DNA of 64,000 bases from Bryum argenteum (lineage: Eukaryota; Streptophyta; Bryopsida; Bryales; Bryaceae): contig CM073330.1 in NCBI GenBank assembly GCA_037043015.1, positions 10,806,512 through 10,870,511 of the forward strand, in the 5' to 3' direction. The stretch's first letter is position 1; each line of letters starts with the position of its first letter. The notes under the pieces were generated by a model. It was not told where the DNA came from, did no database searches, and was given only the letters and a program-made list of their open reading frames with translations. Made by a program: the position numbers and the translations under genes. Shown piece after piece: positions 1-12,361 of this stretch.

Positions 1-123
1 CATCCCATGGTCAATATACACTCGCTTCCAGTCGTATGGACAGCCTTTCCAGCTGGTCCCTGATCATTCAAAGGACAACTATTGGCGGATAAGTCACACT
101 AGGTAGGTAGAAGGTTGCAGTAC

Positions 124-3100
124 CTAGAGAGTCTTGCAACAAGTGAGTAAGTTTTGAGTTCCTGCAAAACAGAAAGGACGGAGTAAGGCTTGCTTAGTAC
201 TCAATAAGCCAACCTCCGGAGACCAGTGCTTTAACATAAACATGATAACACAGCTGATACATCATGCAAGTGTGGAGGTCCATATCAACGGTGCTCAATA
301 TACTGCTAACCACGAAAAGAAATCGCCGTTACCTGAAAGGTACGTGGCTGCTCTTCATGGTCAGAGCTTGAATCACGTCTCCTAACGCTGAGAGCGACTT
401 GTTGATGTTCTGAGCTTCCTTGAGACGATCCCCTTGAGCATCACTCTTCGCCACCCTCTCGCTTCCAGCCAGATCTACCAACCACAGCTTGCTCTTGGTA
501 ACTTCTCCAGTTATTACGTTCTTCCCTCTCACCATCACGCACAGCATGCTGTTCCACATGTTAAGTCCAGATCAGAAACACGACAAACGCAGATCTTGTC
601 GACGGATGATTATAATACACAAATACCCTATGCTGAACGTTGACCATGATTACAAACCGTAAAATTTTACTTACCAGTGGGATCGGCTGCTGTGGTCATT
701 GGCACGAGTTGAACCCACTGTGCGGGAGCTACTTCCTGCCTGGAGAACATCCCATACTTCTTCCATGCAGCTCACTTGAGCCTCCACCAACCCGGGGACA
801 TGGTGCCCTCCTTCAACATTTTGCTTGATCTCTAGCCTGCAGTTATTAGACAGAGATTAGCCTCAAATCCTAAGCCTGCAGGGCCACATAATCTATAATC
901 GAGCAACTTCCTTATGGTAACTTCATGAAAGGACGATGAGGAAACGCACTTCTTCGTTGGCTGGTCTTGGGCGGCAGGAGTCGCTAGGAGGTCCCTAATC
1001 TGCTCATTATAAACCTCCATCACACTCACGGAAACATCGTAGTTCACTTCGCCTTTCCGTTGTGCTGCCACATTGAAAAGCTCTTCCAGCGTCCGGTAGT
1101 TTACCCCCCGATTCGCAACTGTGCCTTCCATAGTGAACGTCTTCCCCGTCCCAGTCTGCCCATATGCAAAGATGCAGACATTGTAGCCGTCGAGGACTGA
1201 GACCACCACTGGTGCTGTATCTGCAAACACATCGCCTGAGCAGGATTGTGTGTTAGTCGTCATGCACCATTCACAGGCAAATCCTTCTCAGTTAAAAGAC
1301 GAGCACACACTCAATCGTGAAGTTAACGATCCCAGACTAAGTTCTTACTTTGGTCGTCCTGAGGGGAGAACACTCTGTCAAACTTGAACAGCTTCTTGCC
1401 GGCTGTCCCGTTGCGCACCACAATATCCCCATTGCCAGCTGCTTCAAATTCGGTCACAGAGGCTGCATTCGAGGACACCTCCGTCTGACTCAACGGCCTG
1501 CACCGACAAAACACACGAATGTTCCCTGCATACGCCAACACACGAAGGATTGGTTCGGTCCAGAGCAATTGCTAGCACCATTACTGGGGTTAAGTATACC
1601 AAACAGAGATTGTGATATCAACCTAGAGGTGAGGTCATACCTTTCAGTTCCAGCACTTTGTTGTAGAGTTGCTTCCGCTCGTAGCACTCATCCGCATACT
1701 TCCTCCGCAAGTCTTGATGCTCGTTCACTGCAAAAATCAAACCGCATTTCCGTTCAGAATTGAGGAGTCACATACCAATGTCGAGAAACCTGAAGGAGTT
1801 ACCAGACATTTTTCACGACTGCGAGGCTTCTGCCAATGCGAGTGTAGAGATTTAATGTATAAGCACTAGTAGGAGACATACACAGTGAGCGCACAGATGC
1901 TGTCATTACTGTAGGGTCGGGAAAGGAAGCGACCCATTCCTTCGCCCTACTTGATAGCAACCGCTGCTCCTCCTTCAAAGCCTTCACAAATACCGGGGTA
2001 CCACGCTCAGACCAGTCACAAAAGTACAGTGCCAACCCACAAAACTAAGCATCCTCATACACTCACCGTAATTTCTCTGTATGCTGCAGACATTGTTGAG
2101 AGCCACCTCTGCTTCTCAGCGTGAGACCGTTCTTTGATGGCATTCATTTCGCTGAGTTGGTTCTCCACCGCAGTAGCTGTTCACAAGTATGTATTGAATG
2201 TGAGACTTCAGAATTGCCAATCAAATTGGGATGATTCGCAATGCAGGCTGATAGGACTAAACACTTTTAAAGAGCCAAGTGAAGTGAAGTACCTAAGGAA
2301 TCTACACACAGTGATTTTGCGCACAAGTCATCTCGCAACATTTCATTCATGCGGTTCGAGTCCTGGAGAGTTATCCACGCTTCGTGGCACTCGTTCTTCA
2401 GCTCCGCCAGCCTTGCTTCGTACTCCGATTTGCGGGTCTTCTTCTTTGCCTGCATGATGAACTCATTCAGGCCCCGAAATAGAATGAAGGCTCGCTTCAA
2501 CTGAAGTCTATCAATTAGGCTATTAGTGAGGAGGTCAGCGTACATACCAGTTGGCGGCGTGCCTTATGTTCGGTAATCTGCTGGAGCTCCTTGTCCTTTT
2601 TACGTAGCTCCTCCTCATAACCAAGAGGTACCGCATCTGGAGTGGTGCTGGACTCGACTTCAATCTGTGGCTTGGCCGCACCTGGTTTCCGACCGCCACG
2701 AGTGCAGCCCGTCGGTCCAGATCGGATGCATATGGCGCTGATGATAGGACTTCCGATCACTCCCTCCAACGCCACTGACAGATTTCCATCTGATGTCGAA
2801 GTACACACACTCAAAATCAGAGCGTTGTTCGATCCCACTTCCTCGTACACGTCCAACTCCGTAATCACCTGAAAACACATTATAGACGTCAGGACACAGC
2901 CATTTAAGTTCCTCAATGCAAACATAATGACGAGTGCGTTACGTACCTTCTCTTCTTGGACGGTCACATCAAACACACGCATTCCTGGAGGGCCGTTGGT
3001 AAAGATGATCTCCGCAAAGTGCAAGTCCACCAAGTAATTTCCGCTCGGGAGCTCCCTAAAAACATAAGAAACATCCCCGTACCGAGACGTCTGATACAGG

Positions 3101-4115
3101 CTTGCATTGTGCACTCCAACTACTTCTTCGTCCGTTCTTAAAACGTCTCCACCAGTGAAGTACTCATCTCTCTTGAAGCTGATTCCATGCGACTCGTGCT
3201 CTACCATCGAACCTCCGCAATTTATTGCCAGAATCACGTCATCTGCAACAGGTCATCATCCCATCATAAGTACATCTCTTACTCGGAAACTGAATTTTTA
3301 TGCTAAGTTTCCTACTCAGGGACCAGTGAAATAACAAGGAAAAGCCTTCAGTCCCACTGCAAGTTACTGACACACAGCCCACCATCCACACCTGGTGAAA
3401 ATTTTGGCAGTGTCTTTCCGTCTTCCAGCGCAAAGCTCATTCTCTTCACAGCGCTATTCAATACAGGCTCTTCTTCTTCCTCCTCTTCCTCCACTTTCTC
3501 TCCACTGTGATCTACCCCGAAATGATTCTGCGACAATTCCTCCTGATCCTCACACTCTTTCAAAGGAGTGAAGTACTCTACATTATTAGTTTCTTCGGAG
3601 TTGCACTCCACTTCCTCGTCTGCCCTCTTCTCTTCGTTGAACACGATCGGGGCTTCCTCCTGCATCGGATCCAGTCCATTACAGAAAGGATTCATGTGGA
3701 ACGGATTCTCATTTTGAACCGTATTCTCATCCGGAAAAACTAAAGAACGCGGACCGAGGGAGTACCCAAAATCACTGTACTGATCTTCCCGTTTTTTGTC
3801 GTACATGAAAGCGAATGATGATCGCACATCCACATCCGTACACTCTTCCACCTGAGGACAAGCCACCGGGCTCTCACTGGGCAATGGCCCAGGACATTCA
3901 TTCTCAACCTTGGAAGCTTCCATATCCTCATTGAAATCCGCGTGAGCACCTGGTCTCTTCGGTGACAGAAGCCACTTCAACTCCCCCTCGCTGAAGAACG
4001 GCCATCGCTGTCGAAGCTCCCGAATGGGAGGATCAGGCTGATGATTGTTCCCATTCATAGTACCTGGGGCAGGAGTCGGCGACAAGCACAATCGAGGGGG
4101 CGGCACTCGAGACAT
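124..4115 (-). CDS. Kinesin-14 motor with N-terminal malectin domain (partial, C-terminus off window)
   Basis: Minus-end-type microtubule motor. Twelve exons in the window: 3392-4115, 2947-3242, 2548-2868, 2293-2500, 2067-2176, 1882-1981, 1641-1727, 1349-1525, 950-1235, 675-836, 333-548 and 124-161. All have GT..AG borders and phases join without a stop (about 908 residues). Residues 1-240 are acidic and low complexity. Exons 2-3 (from about residue 242) give a malectin-like fold starting [10 protein letters not shown]. Coiled coil follows, then the neck and motor begin at [13 protein letters not shown]. The P-loop GQTGTGKT, switch I (DHSSRSH) and switch II (DLAGSE) are all present. The motor lies C-terminal, as in kinesin-14. 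The last visible exon reads [12 protein letters not shown]; the final motor exons lie beyond position 1. The architecture matches Arabidopsis malectin-domain kinesins (At1g72250, At2g22610). The start ATG at 4115 is the only good one before the acidic region. Confidence 0.93.
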
Positions 4116-4161
4116 CGCAAATCCTCACCTGCTATTTCACTCCCTTTCCATCCGATTCTCT

Positions 4162-4175
4162 AAACCCTAAACCCT
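4162..4175 (+). promoter_or_regulatory. Telo-box repeats upstream of the kinesin gene
   Basis: Two tandem AAACCCT units lie about 50 bp upstream of the kinesin start codon. Telo-boxes are known plant promoter or 5'-leader elements in genes of dividing cells, which would suit a kinesin. A role here is inferred from position only. Confidence 0.45.
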
Positions 4176-4839
4176 CCTTACCCTCAAGGAATGCACATAC
4201 CTCAAATTGGCAAACCTCAAAATCATGAACGTACACTCAAATTTACTCTCCAACCCGATCGGAGGGCTTTCAAACAAGTACTGCGAGACCTTTAGCTGCA
4301 GGGCACCTCAGAGGGCAAGAGAGGGCTCGATCGGAGTCGGTAGAGGAGAAGGAATGAATGAATGCGGACACTTCCAAAGCATGACACGGGGAGTACAAGC
4401 TAGCAAAAGGAGCAGACAAAGGCGGGTGGTCATCGGCTCATCGCCATAGCCCAACGGTCTTTGCCTTGAAGAGAATTTGAATTTCTGGGGGGGGGAGGGA
4501 GCCGTTATTGGAGAGGGGGACCGTTCCCTTCATGTTCCCCTACGTTCTCTTCCTGTTTTTAGGTTGTTTTATTACAATGTACAGTTAGAGTGGCATTAAT
4601 GGAGTGGGTAGCTTCTGTAATTAGTTACCGCTATCTCAGCTTGGCTTTCATTATTGTGCCGCAGCTGAATTGGTGGGAGTCCCCCCCCTGGGGGCTGGGC
4701 ACTTCATTCACTTTGTGGGAATCTCTCCTTTTTTCCATATTAGGAAAGAGAATCTCCCTCCTTAATATCACACTATCACATTCTTGTTCGAAAAATTTAT
4801 TGAAATTGACTTTAAGCCAATAATGGCTCATTAGCCTTA
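4176..4839. other. Intergenic, upstream of kinesin gene
   Basis: No gene seen. Contains a G-run near 4484-4494, a C/G-rich run near 4680-4695 and otherwise mixed sequence, probably the distal kinesin promoter. Confidence 0.5.
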
Positions 4840-5368
4840 GAGTCCCTTTACACTATGAACCAAGAGTCATGATCAAGAAAATTGAAATTAGTTTCATGGT
4901 CATGGCTCTTGGCCAAGAGCCATGACCATGGTAAATCAAAAATGGAATTTTGAGTGGCTTGGTCACCCTTGTAATGTAAAGTGGATTTGGAGCGGGACAA
5001 GTTTAAGCTCAATTTTCTAATATGAATCCTCATCATTCTCTTTCTTATCCTCCCCTTTTCCCTCCTTTTTTCTTTTAATAATTGAATTTTAGCCAATCAA
5101 TGATTTTTGAGCCTCATGGTCTCCTTGATTGTAGTTGAGGCGAGGTATTTGCTTCACGTATTTGCTTCAACTCAATTATAATCAAGGAGACAAGTAAAAC
5201 ATTATCCACAATGCAAAAATTAGCATACTTTGGGACCTCAAAGTTGATGATCATTCTCCTTTTTTCAAGGTAGTGGAAAGGCAAATGAGACCAGTAGCAC
5301 TTTACTCTCCAATCACAAATTTTAAAATGCCATGGTCAATCTTTATGGTCCATAGTGTAAAGCGACCA
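4840..5368. mobile_element. Palindromic MITE-like TIR element, copy A (~0.53 kb)
   Basis: Non-coding element with inverted ends: the left end reads CCCTTTACACTATG and the right end is its inverted counterpart with CTTTACACTATGGACC. It holds a perfect 36-bp palindrome at 4895-4930 and a second inverted pair at about 5121-5190. A reverse-oriented copy forms the host of the Mutator element at 40667-46609, which confirms both ends. The flanks read TTA on each side, compatible with a 3-bp TWA target site as used by PIF/Harbinger elements. That assignment is inference; no coding capacity is seen. Confidence 0.75.
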
Positions 5369-7124
5369 TTATTGATTCAAAGGTACATAATAGTTTTGCA
5401 TTTTGGTTTTTCATGTACTTGGGAATATTATGGTAAGTCGCTCAGAAATAGCTCAAAATTCATATCTATAAGCTCATAGGGGAGTTGTCAAAAGAATCAA
5501 TTAGGATGATGTGCAAAGATTGGAATCATTACTTTTTGATTGATATTGAAGTACTTATGAATTATGGAAGCGGAACCCATAAGTGTACTTGAAACCACTC
5601 AACCTTAAAATGTGCACTATAATTATAATGAAATTTAAAACTGGAAGCTATAATGTACCTCGTCGCTTAAATAGGTCCAGTGAATGGTTTTGTGGCTTTT
5701 GAGCTACATACTATGGAAAGTGCCATTTTTTGGTCCCATTTCAAAAATACTTGTACGAACTGATAACAAATTGTAGGGGAGTGGAAAAATAATGTTCCCA
5801 CTTGGTATGGTCTTCCACTTACTTTACCTCGTGGGCAAGATATACTTATATTGTCAACTTCACTATGAGTTGTATGTGGTAAAATTTGCAAAGCCAAATT
5901 CCAAATCTTGAGTCTTTAAAGACAATCCTCGGGTCACAAGCGGGAACTAGAGTAGTTTAAATTGTTGATATGCATGACAAAGATCAAGCTTGATCATCTG
6001 AACAAGGTAGAAAAGTGGTTATATACTTCTATATTCTTGATTGTTTTTTTCAAAGGTGGTGTTTGGATTTTAAAAAATTATGTGTGCAAAAGTTTCCAAA
6101 GTATTTAACACAATTTTGTTTCATTCCTAAATAGGGCAAATTACAATCATCAATATTTGATTATTTAAGTCCTTAGTGATTTTTAAAATTTTCAAAAATC
6201 TAAGTTGAAAATTATACTAATTCTACAAGGAGATTCTTGAAACATTTTAGAAACAATCTTCACAATGCCCAAAAAAATTAAGAGACATACTTTGGATGTT
6301 ATGATTTCTCAAATGGTAAACATTCTACAGTCACTTTATGAAAGTATTATTGATTTTAGGGACAAGTTTTATGACGTTAAATTGAATGTCATATTTGTTT
6401 ACATGTTAGAATGAGCTCAAATTTCTACAATAACGATCTAATAACCTAATAATCTAATGGTGTATTAAATAGATACAACTCCTTAAGAACAACATTTTCA
6501 ACTTTTTCAGTATAGAACCATAATCGCAAATTCAATAGTAAAAGTCTTTCAATATCATTATTTTCAAGTAGAAGGTTAATAAAAATTATGTAAAATTTAA
6601 TCACAACAAACCAATTATGTAAAGAATTATTGGATGTTAAAACATGGATGCTTGCAATGTTAAAAGATACCTTATATTTCAAATATTACACGTACATTAA
6701 CCCCTAAAAGCCCAAGGGTTTTGAAGAGAAACTTACATATGTTACAAAATACGAACTCCGTAACTCTTGTAATATTTTGCTCAAAAACAATATGAAGATC
6801 CCATTGCTAAAAATAGATTAACATGGGTTAAATTCCTAAAATAAGACACTATCAATTTCACAATGAATTAGAGAGAGTAATACTTTAAAATTCAATAAAA
6901 ATAGAGTTCATATTGTTAAAATTTGGAAATTGTTCTAATTGGCTTATATCACATATTATATTATATTGTAGAGAAAGGCTACTAATAAACTAAAAGTAAC
7001 ACCATTTGTTTTCCAAACTAGCAAGCTATCCTACACTAAAGAAGCCTTGCTCTGATTGTGTTTAAAAGTTGATTGTGAGAAATTTAGGACTCCAAACGAG
7101 GTTTTGTAAATCGAATATGGTTCT
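5369..7124. other. AT-rich intergenic DNA
   Basis: No gene, RNA or clear repeat boundary recognised. Strongly AT-rich with short open frames typical of non-coding DNA. Confidence 0.5.
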
Positions 7125-8630
7125 TAACCCTTAAGCGGGCCGAATGTCGAAAAACGACATTTTGGATGACACCAACTTTGGAGAGCCATAACTTCTTCAT
7201 CCGGACTCCGTTTTGGACGAAATCACTTGGGTTGGGTCCCAAATCAAGTCTAGTTCATGTCATAAAAATCTCAGACCCATACAATGAAGTATGAATTAAT
7301 GGCATGCATTTCAGTGACAGCAGCCTAGTTTTAGACATTTTTTCCTTTGTAAAATTTAGGGCAGTTTTCACCATTGCAGGGCCATAATTTGCACAAAGAA
7401 ATTTTTCTCATGGTTTTTTTTTGTTCAAGGATGCTACTGAGATGAAGGTGAACAACATTCTAATTGGTGACTTTTTCATTGCAATAAGTCTAATGGTAGC
7501 ATTTTCACTTTAAAGTGAAAATGATGAAATTATGTGATCATTTTTGAGTATTAATACATTATGATCTCGCAATCTATGAAGCCTCATGACTCAAAATTTG
7601 ACCCACATGATGTTCAATATGTCTACGACAAGATTGTACGGTTGAGATTTGGATAACACACTTTTACCTCCACCTATGACAATGCTTTTAAGGATGTGTT
7701 CATTTTACTACAAATGAGTCAAACCATTTAGGGGTTAAGATCTCAACCGTACAAACTTGTAATAGACTTATCGAAGATCATGTGGACCAAAATTTGAGTC
7801 ATGAGGCCTTATAGATCGGGAGATCATAACATATTAATATCAAAAACAAACTGCAAAATTTCATCATTTTCACTTTGAGGTGGAAATGCTACCAATATAC
7901 CTATTGCAATGAAAAAATCACCAACTAAAAAGATGTTCACCTTCATCTTAATAAGTCCTTTACCCAACAAAAATTCATCAAAAAAATTTCTTGGCTCAAA
8001 TAAAAGCCATGCAATGGTAAAAACTACCAAACATTTTACAAAGGAAAAATAGTCCAAAACTAGACCCTTTGCATTCAATTTCATGCCTTATCTTCAAAAC
8101 ATCTTCGATCTTGTCAAGGTTTCTATCACTTAGACTAGACTCTAATTGGAGGCCATCCCAAAAAATTAAGTTGAAATCCAACGGTGGATGAGGGAGATAT
8201 AGCTCCTCAAATATCATCCATTTTCTCACTTTTTCTGTTGACAAAACATCATTGCAAATCCAATAGCAAAATCATTTGGATCAAAAAACTTCTCACTACA
8301 AAGTTGTTAAGAATCACCTTAAGATCATGACCATGAAAAAAAAATCATGGAAAACCATTTTTAATTTCACAGAATTGGCTTGCAATGGTAATGTATGCCC
8401 CATGCTTGGAAACCCAAAAACATGAGTTGTCTTTACTAAAGTGCAATCCATTAATTCATACTTTATTTTATGGGCTTGCAAATTTTACAACACAAATAGA
8501 CTTGATTTGGAACCTAATCCAAGTGATTTCATCCAAAATGGACCTTGGATGAAGAAGATATGGCTCTTCAAAGTTTTTGATGTACATCCAAAATGTCGTT
8601 TTTTGACATCGTGGGCGTTAAACCCTTAAA
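7125..8630. mobile_element. Foldback-type element (~1.5 kb giant inverted repeat)
   Basis: The left end (from about 7128) and the right end (to about 8630) are long imperfect inverted repeats sharing AAAAACGACATTTTGGATG and the following segment with GAGCCATA and CTTCTTCATCC. The inversion continues inward: 7440-7620 (CACTTTAAAGTGAAAATGATG region) matches 7740-7930 in reverse, with the centre near 7690. The element has no coding potential. Partial copies lie at 25830-26310 (right-arm part) and 29720-30150 (left-arm part), so it is a dispersed family. The arms are unequal, about 0.56 and 0.94 kb. Confidence 0.7.
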
Positions 8631-8983
8631 CGTCCAAGGTGACCCGAGGGGTCCTTTTCCAACAGAATCTTCTTTGTAGCTCTCAAACACAATAACTTTT
8701 CAGTTATATTTTGATGTCAAACTGGTCACCTTCTTGTGATGCATTCAAAAAGTGAAATTTTAGAATTCAAATCACAATTTGTATGAGTGACTTTGTGCTT
8801 TGAAAGGATTGCGGTAGGTAGGTTGGGGTTGTACAATACTTGTAGGAGGTTGCAAGCTCATCATCGATTGGATCATTCATGATGCCCAAGTTCAAAAAGT
8901 GCACTATTCATGATGCCCGAGTTCAAAAGATGCTGTGATCCAATACTGGGCTGCCCATATCCGTATAGCCTGACGTTTAAGGG
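8623..8983. mobile_element. Small TIR element abutting the foldback element
   Basis: A perfect 12-bp inverted pair, CCCTTAAACGTC at 8623-8634 and its reverse complement at 8972-8983, bounds 361 bp of non-coding sequence. It overlaps the end of the foldback element, whose own termini carry the related CCCTTAA motif. It may be a separate short family or a rearranged end of the same family. Confidence 0.5.
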
Positions 8984-9026
8984 TTAAGGGTTAACTCACC
9001 AAACTTGTAGGGAAAAAATAATGAGT

Positions 9027-9029
<3 letters not shown>

Positions 9030-9060
<31 letters not shown>
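9030..9060. repeat. (AT)n microsatellite
   Basis: About 15 AT dinucleotide units followed by a T-rich run. Confidence 0.95.
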
Positions 9061-9064
<4 letters not shown>

Positions 9065-9634
9065 TTTTTTTTTTAAATTATTATTTTTGGATGAAGGGCA
9101 GAAACTTCAAACAAAACTTTTTTGAAAATGAGTTTTTAGCTAAAAATACCCCCAACAACGTATAGGAGTGGACTACATGCCATAAACTTGTAGCACATCC
9201 GATGAATTCCAAGTTTTATTACAAAAACCAAACTTAATTAAGAATCCTACCCAATAGACTCTCGTCAACGAAATACTTACACCACTACAAAAGTGCTTTG
9301 ACATCTTACACTTGATAGAACACCAAAGGTCTAAAAATATTTCATAGTTATTTTCTATTAATACTCTGAAGAATGAGAAGAAAAAACAAAAGTTTAAGAA
9401 AACCAACATTAATAGAGCATCAATTTCACCTCTATTACTTTTGCCAAATGCCATGACCGGAGATCTTTTATTAGCAACACTTTTCTGAGTTGGTACAAAA
9501 GGGATATTTCATTTTTAAAGAAAATACATCTTCCCTAGTCAACTCATCAAAGTGTCAGCCAATAAAATAAAATAAAACTGGAGGTACTTTGTCAATGCAT
9601 TTGCTAACTTCCAACCAAAAGAATGAACTTCGTT

Positions 9635-9650
9635 AAACCCTAAACCCTAA
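9635..9650 (+). promoter_or_regulatory. Telo-box in the COX19-like promoter or leader
   Basis: AAACCCTAAACCCTAA lies about 670 bp upstream of the COX19-like ATG. A possible 5'-leader intron runs from the GTAAGT near 9906 to the TCTGCAG near 10277, which would place this box close to the transcription start. The leader intron is inferred from splice-like signals only. Confidence 0.45.
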
Positions 9651-10315
9651 TTACCTTCTCGTCTTTACATCCCGAACACCTCCCCTGTTTCTCAGACGTC
9701 TCTCAAATCAACCATTTGCTAGGAAGATTGTTCAAATCCGTGCCTCTGGAGAGAGCGAAGCAGTGATGTATTGAGTGATCCACCGGGAGTGAGTCGTAAT
9801 TGCCGGTCTCCACCTCCCGCCTTCGCTTCCGACAAGGTAATTCACCTCCGATCCCAGCCATCGTTCGCGATAATTTGTAGAGAGTTGTTTCAATTGCGAC
9901 ACGTTGGTAAGTAAGGGTTTCTGGGTGGGAGACATTTTAGTGTATATTGTTCTTGTTAGTGAATTTTAACTACTGAACTCATCATTTATTGTAGGAACTT
10001 CAATAATGAGTTTCTCCGAATTTTTATACATCTCAGCTTGGTGTGGTAGGCAATCATGTCTCCGAACCTGTCATTGAGATATTAGTCCTTAAAATTCAGT
10101 TACCTTCAAAGTCACGAAACGGTGCATGATCGTATTTTGACCCGATTTGACGTAATAGGAACCGCCTGCTTCACTCGAATATTGGCCCATAAAATTGATG
10201 AGCCTCTGAGAGCTTGTCGATTGAAAGGGCTAAGCTATTCAATTTTAGGGTTTCTAAAAATTCGTGTATCTCTGCAGTCTTCATGAGTCGGAGGATTAGG
10301 GTTTGGTGAGGAGCA

Positions 10316-11116
10316 ATGGCACAGGCCTTTGGAGGTAACAGAGGTTTGCAACCTATTCCACCTGAGAAGGGCGTGTTTCCTCTCGACCATCTACAAGAAT
10401 GCAAACAGGTACAACCCTCTTTTATGATTTGATCTCTGAGCAAAAATCAGGGTTCGATTTGATGCAAATAGATCTATGTCTTGAATTTACGATTCAAAGT
10501 ACCATCATGAATGTGTTGATTCGCTTCAGAATCGGCAACAATGTGTGTTGCTTTTGAATTGGTGCATGCTAATCTGTGATTAAGATTAATGGGAGCATGT
10601 TTGAAATTTCGAAACTCATTCTCGACTTTCTTCGATTTCCGAGGAGAAATTCGGGTTCGATCTGATGCAAAACATATCGCTGTTTTGAGTTCCGTAGAAT
10701 TTACGATTCAGGTCTTAGAGTACGTGTTGATTCTCTTCAGAATTGACAATGATGTGTGTTGCTTTTGAGTTGGTTCATGCTAATCTTTGATCTTTGATCT
10801 GATGAGAGCGTGTCTGAAACTTCGATGTGCAGGCAATGAGAGAGTATATGCAATGCTTGAAAGAGAGCAAGTACTCGTCTGAAAGGTGCCGTCAGCTCTC
10901 GAAGGCATACCTTGAGTGCCGAATGGAGAGGTAACAAATCTCTTGCTTTCTTTCTCAAATCGTGAAAGTCAATTGAAGCTAGATGAGATGATGGTACACT
11001 TCTTGTTTCATAGGAATTTGATGGTGAAGCAAGACTTGAACGAGTTGGGGTTCAAAGAACAAAGCGAGGACACCACTCCTCCAGCTGAAGCCGTGACGGC
11101 CCCAATCTCGTCGTGA
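10316..11116 (+). CDS. COX19: COX19-like twin-CX9C (CHCH) cytochrome oxidase assembly factor
   Basis: Small mitochondrial intermembrane-space protein that helps copper delivery and assembly of cytochrome c oxidase. Exons 10316-10408, 10833-10930 and 11014-11116 join in frame to 97 residues. The N-terminus carries the family signature AFGGNRGLQPIPPEKGVFPLDH. Two CX9C motifs follow, C-KQAMREYMQ-C and C-RQLSKAYLE-C, forming the disulfide-linked helical hairpin imported by the Mia40 route. The segment after them, NLMVKQDLNELGF, is also conserved in COX19. The length fits the family. The first ATG after the leader is used and there is no presequence, as expected for a Mia40 substrate. All cysteines are intact. 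Confidence 0.95.
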
Positions 11117-12361
11117 ACAAATTTTCTGAATTTTTCAGCATTCTCGACATCTGCTCCCTTGATCTGGTGAGTCTGTTTAATCGTGTTCAAAGGTTCAAGC
11201 TACAAGAATCAATTACAGTACCTGTTCAGAGAGCTATTCAGTAGTATCTGGATGACTGGAGAGGTTCTTTATTGAGTATCTTACTCGTTAATGTCTGCAG
11301 GAGATGGACGAGCGAGGAGAAGATTTTAAACGATTTTGCTAGAATTGAGATGAGCTAGTAGTCAGATATTATAAAAATCCCGTGTATTCCAAATACGCAT
11401 CGCTTATCTTTCACTCTTTGTGTGTTTGTATGTTTGAAAATTGAACTTCGTTTATGATGGCATGTGTATGTCCTCGAACTCAATAGTCTTGGGGGTCAGA
11501 ACATCATAAGAGAAGCTCTTCGAAGTAGTTTGACATTATGTATGTGAAAACTCCTGTAAGAATGGAGGCCAGAGTTCAACTTCCAGAAATCTTGCTGCAA
11601 AATCAAGATCTGTTAAATCTTGTCTACACCTTAACAAGTGGTTCAGGTGATAAATGATTGAGCAAATCATTGCTCACATGTAACTAGACTACAGACATAA
11701 GTGTTGCTTATGAAAGTAGTTTGAAATGGGATTTTGAGGGCAAATGATGAATCCAAGTTCTGCTCCTGCAAACTTTCAGCTAATAGATAGGGCTCATAAA
11801 AAGGAGAGGAGTCATATCTTACATCCCTCTCGCACAGAAGCTCCAAATGTACTGAGCTAATACATGCATTCTAATAAACGGAACAAGACGTCAGTTGAGC
11901 GTAATGGTTCAAAGAACTCATATAAATAACCAGCAGGACTGTGTTTCTGAACATGTTATTTCATGGTTTCTTCCTTTCAAAAAATCTCACAACGAAAGAA
12001 AGATGCGTACAGGAAGGAGGTCGATAAATGAACTTACTGAACCAATATCAGAAGCCTTAAACGATAATTTCCTATATTAACATTACAAGCAGTATGAACC
12101 GCAAAGAAGCACTTCACAAAGATATACATGGTTTGACGGCTAACCACAGCCACACTCCAGGAATGCTAACAAGCCCAGAATCTCTCGATACGGTCACGAA
12201 GCATCAATGGTGGAAGAGAGGTGCCCCACCAGTCAAAAAAACTCTTCCTGCAGAAGAATTCGCACAAGTTACAGGATGTGACTTAAGAATGAAAAAATCT
12301 ACGGTACAATAATAATCCTCAATACACACCTTTCCGTTCCTGCGGACTCCATTAAGAGTCC
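11117..12361. other. Intergenic between convergent genes
   Basis: Probably the 3' UTRs of the COX19-like gene and of the minus-strand BRO1-domain gene. No further gene or repeat recognised. Confidence 0.5.

Noticed and set aside
1..123. Further kinesin motor exon left of 124
   Set aside because: Minus-strand translation of this stretch gives no match to the expected segment after LLQDSL; it reads as intron.
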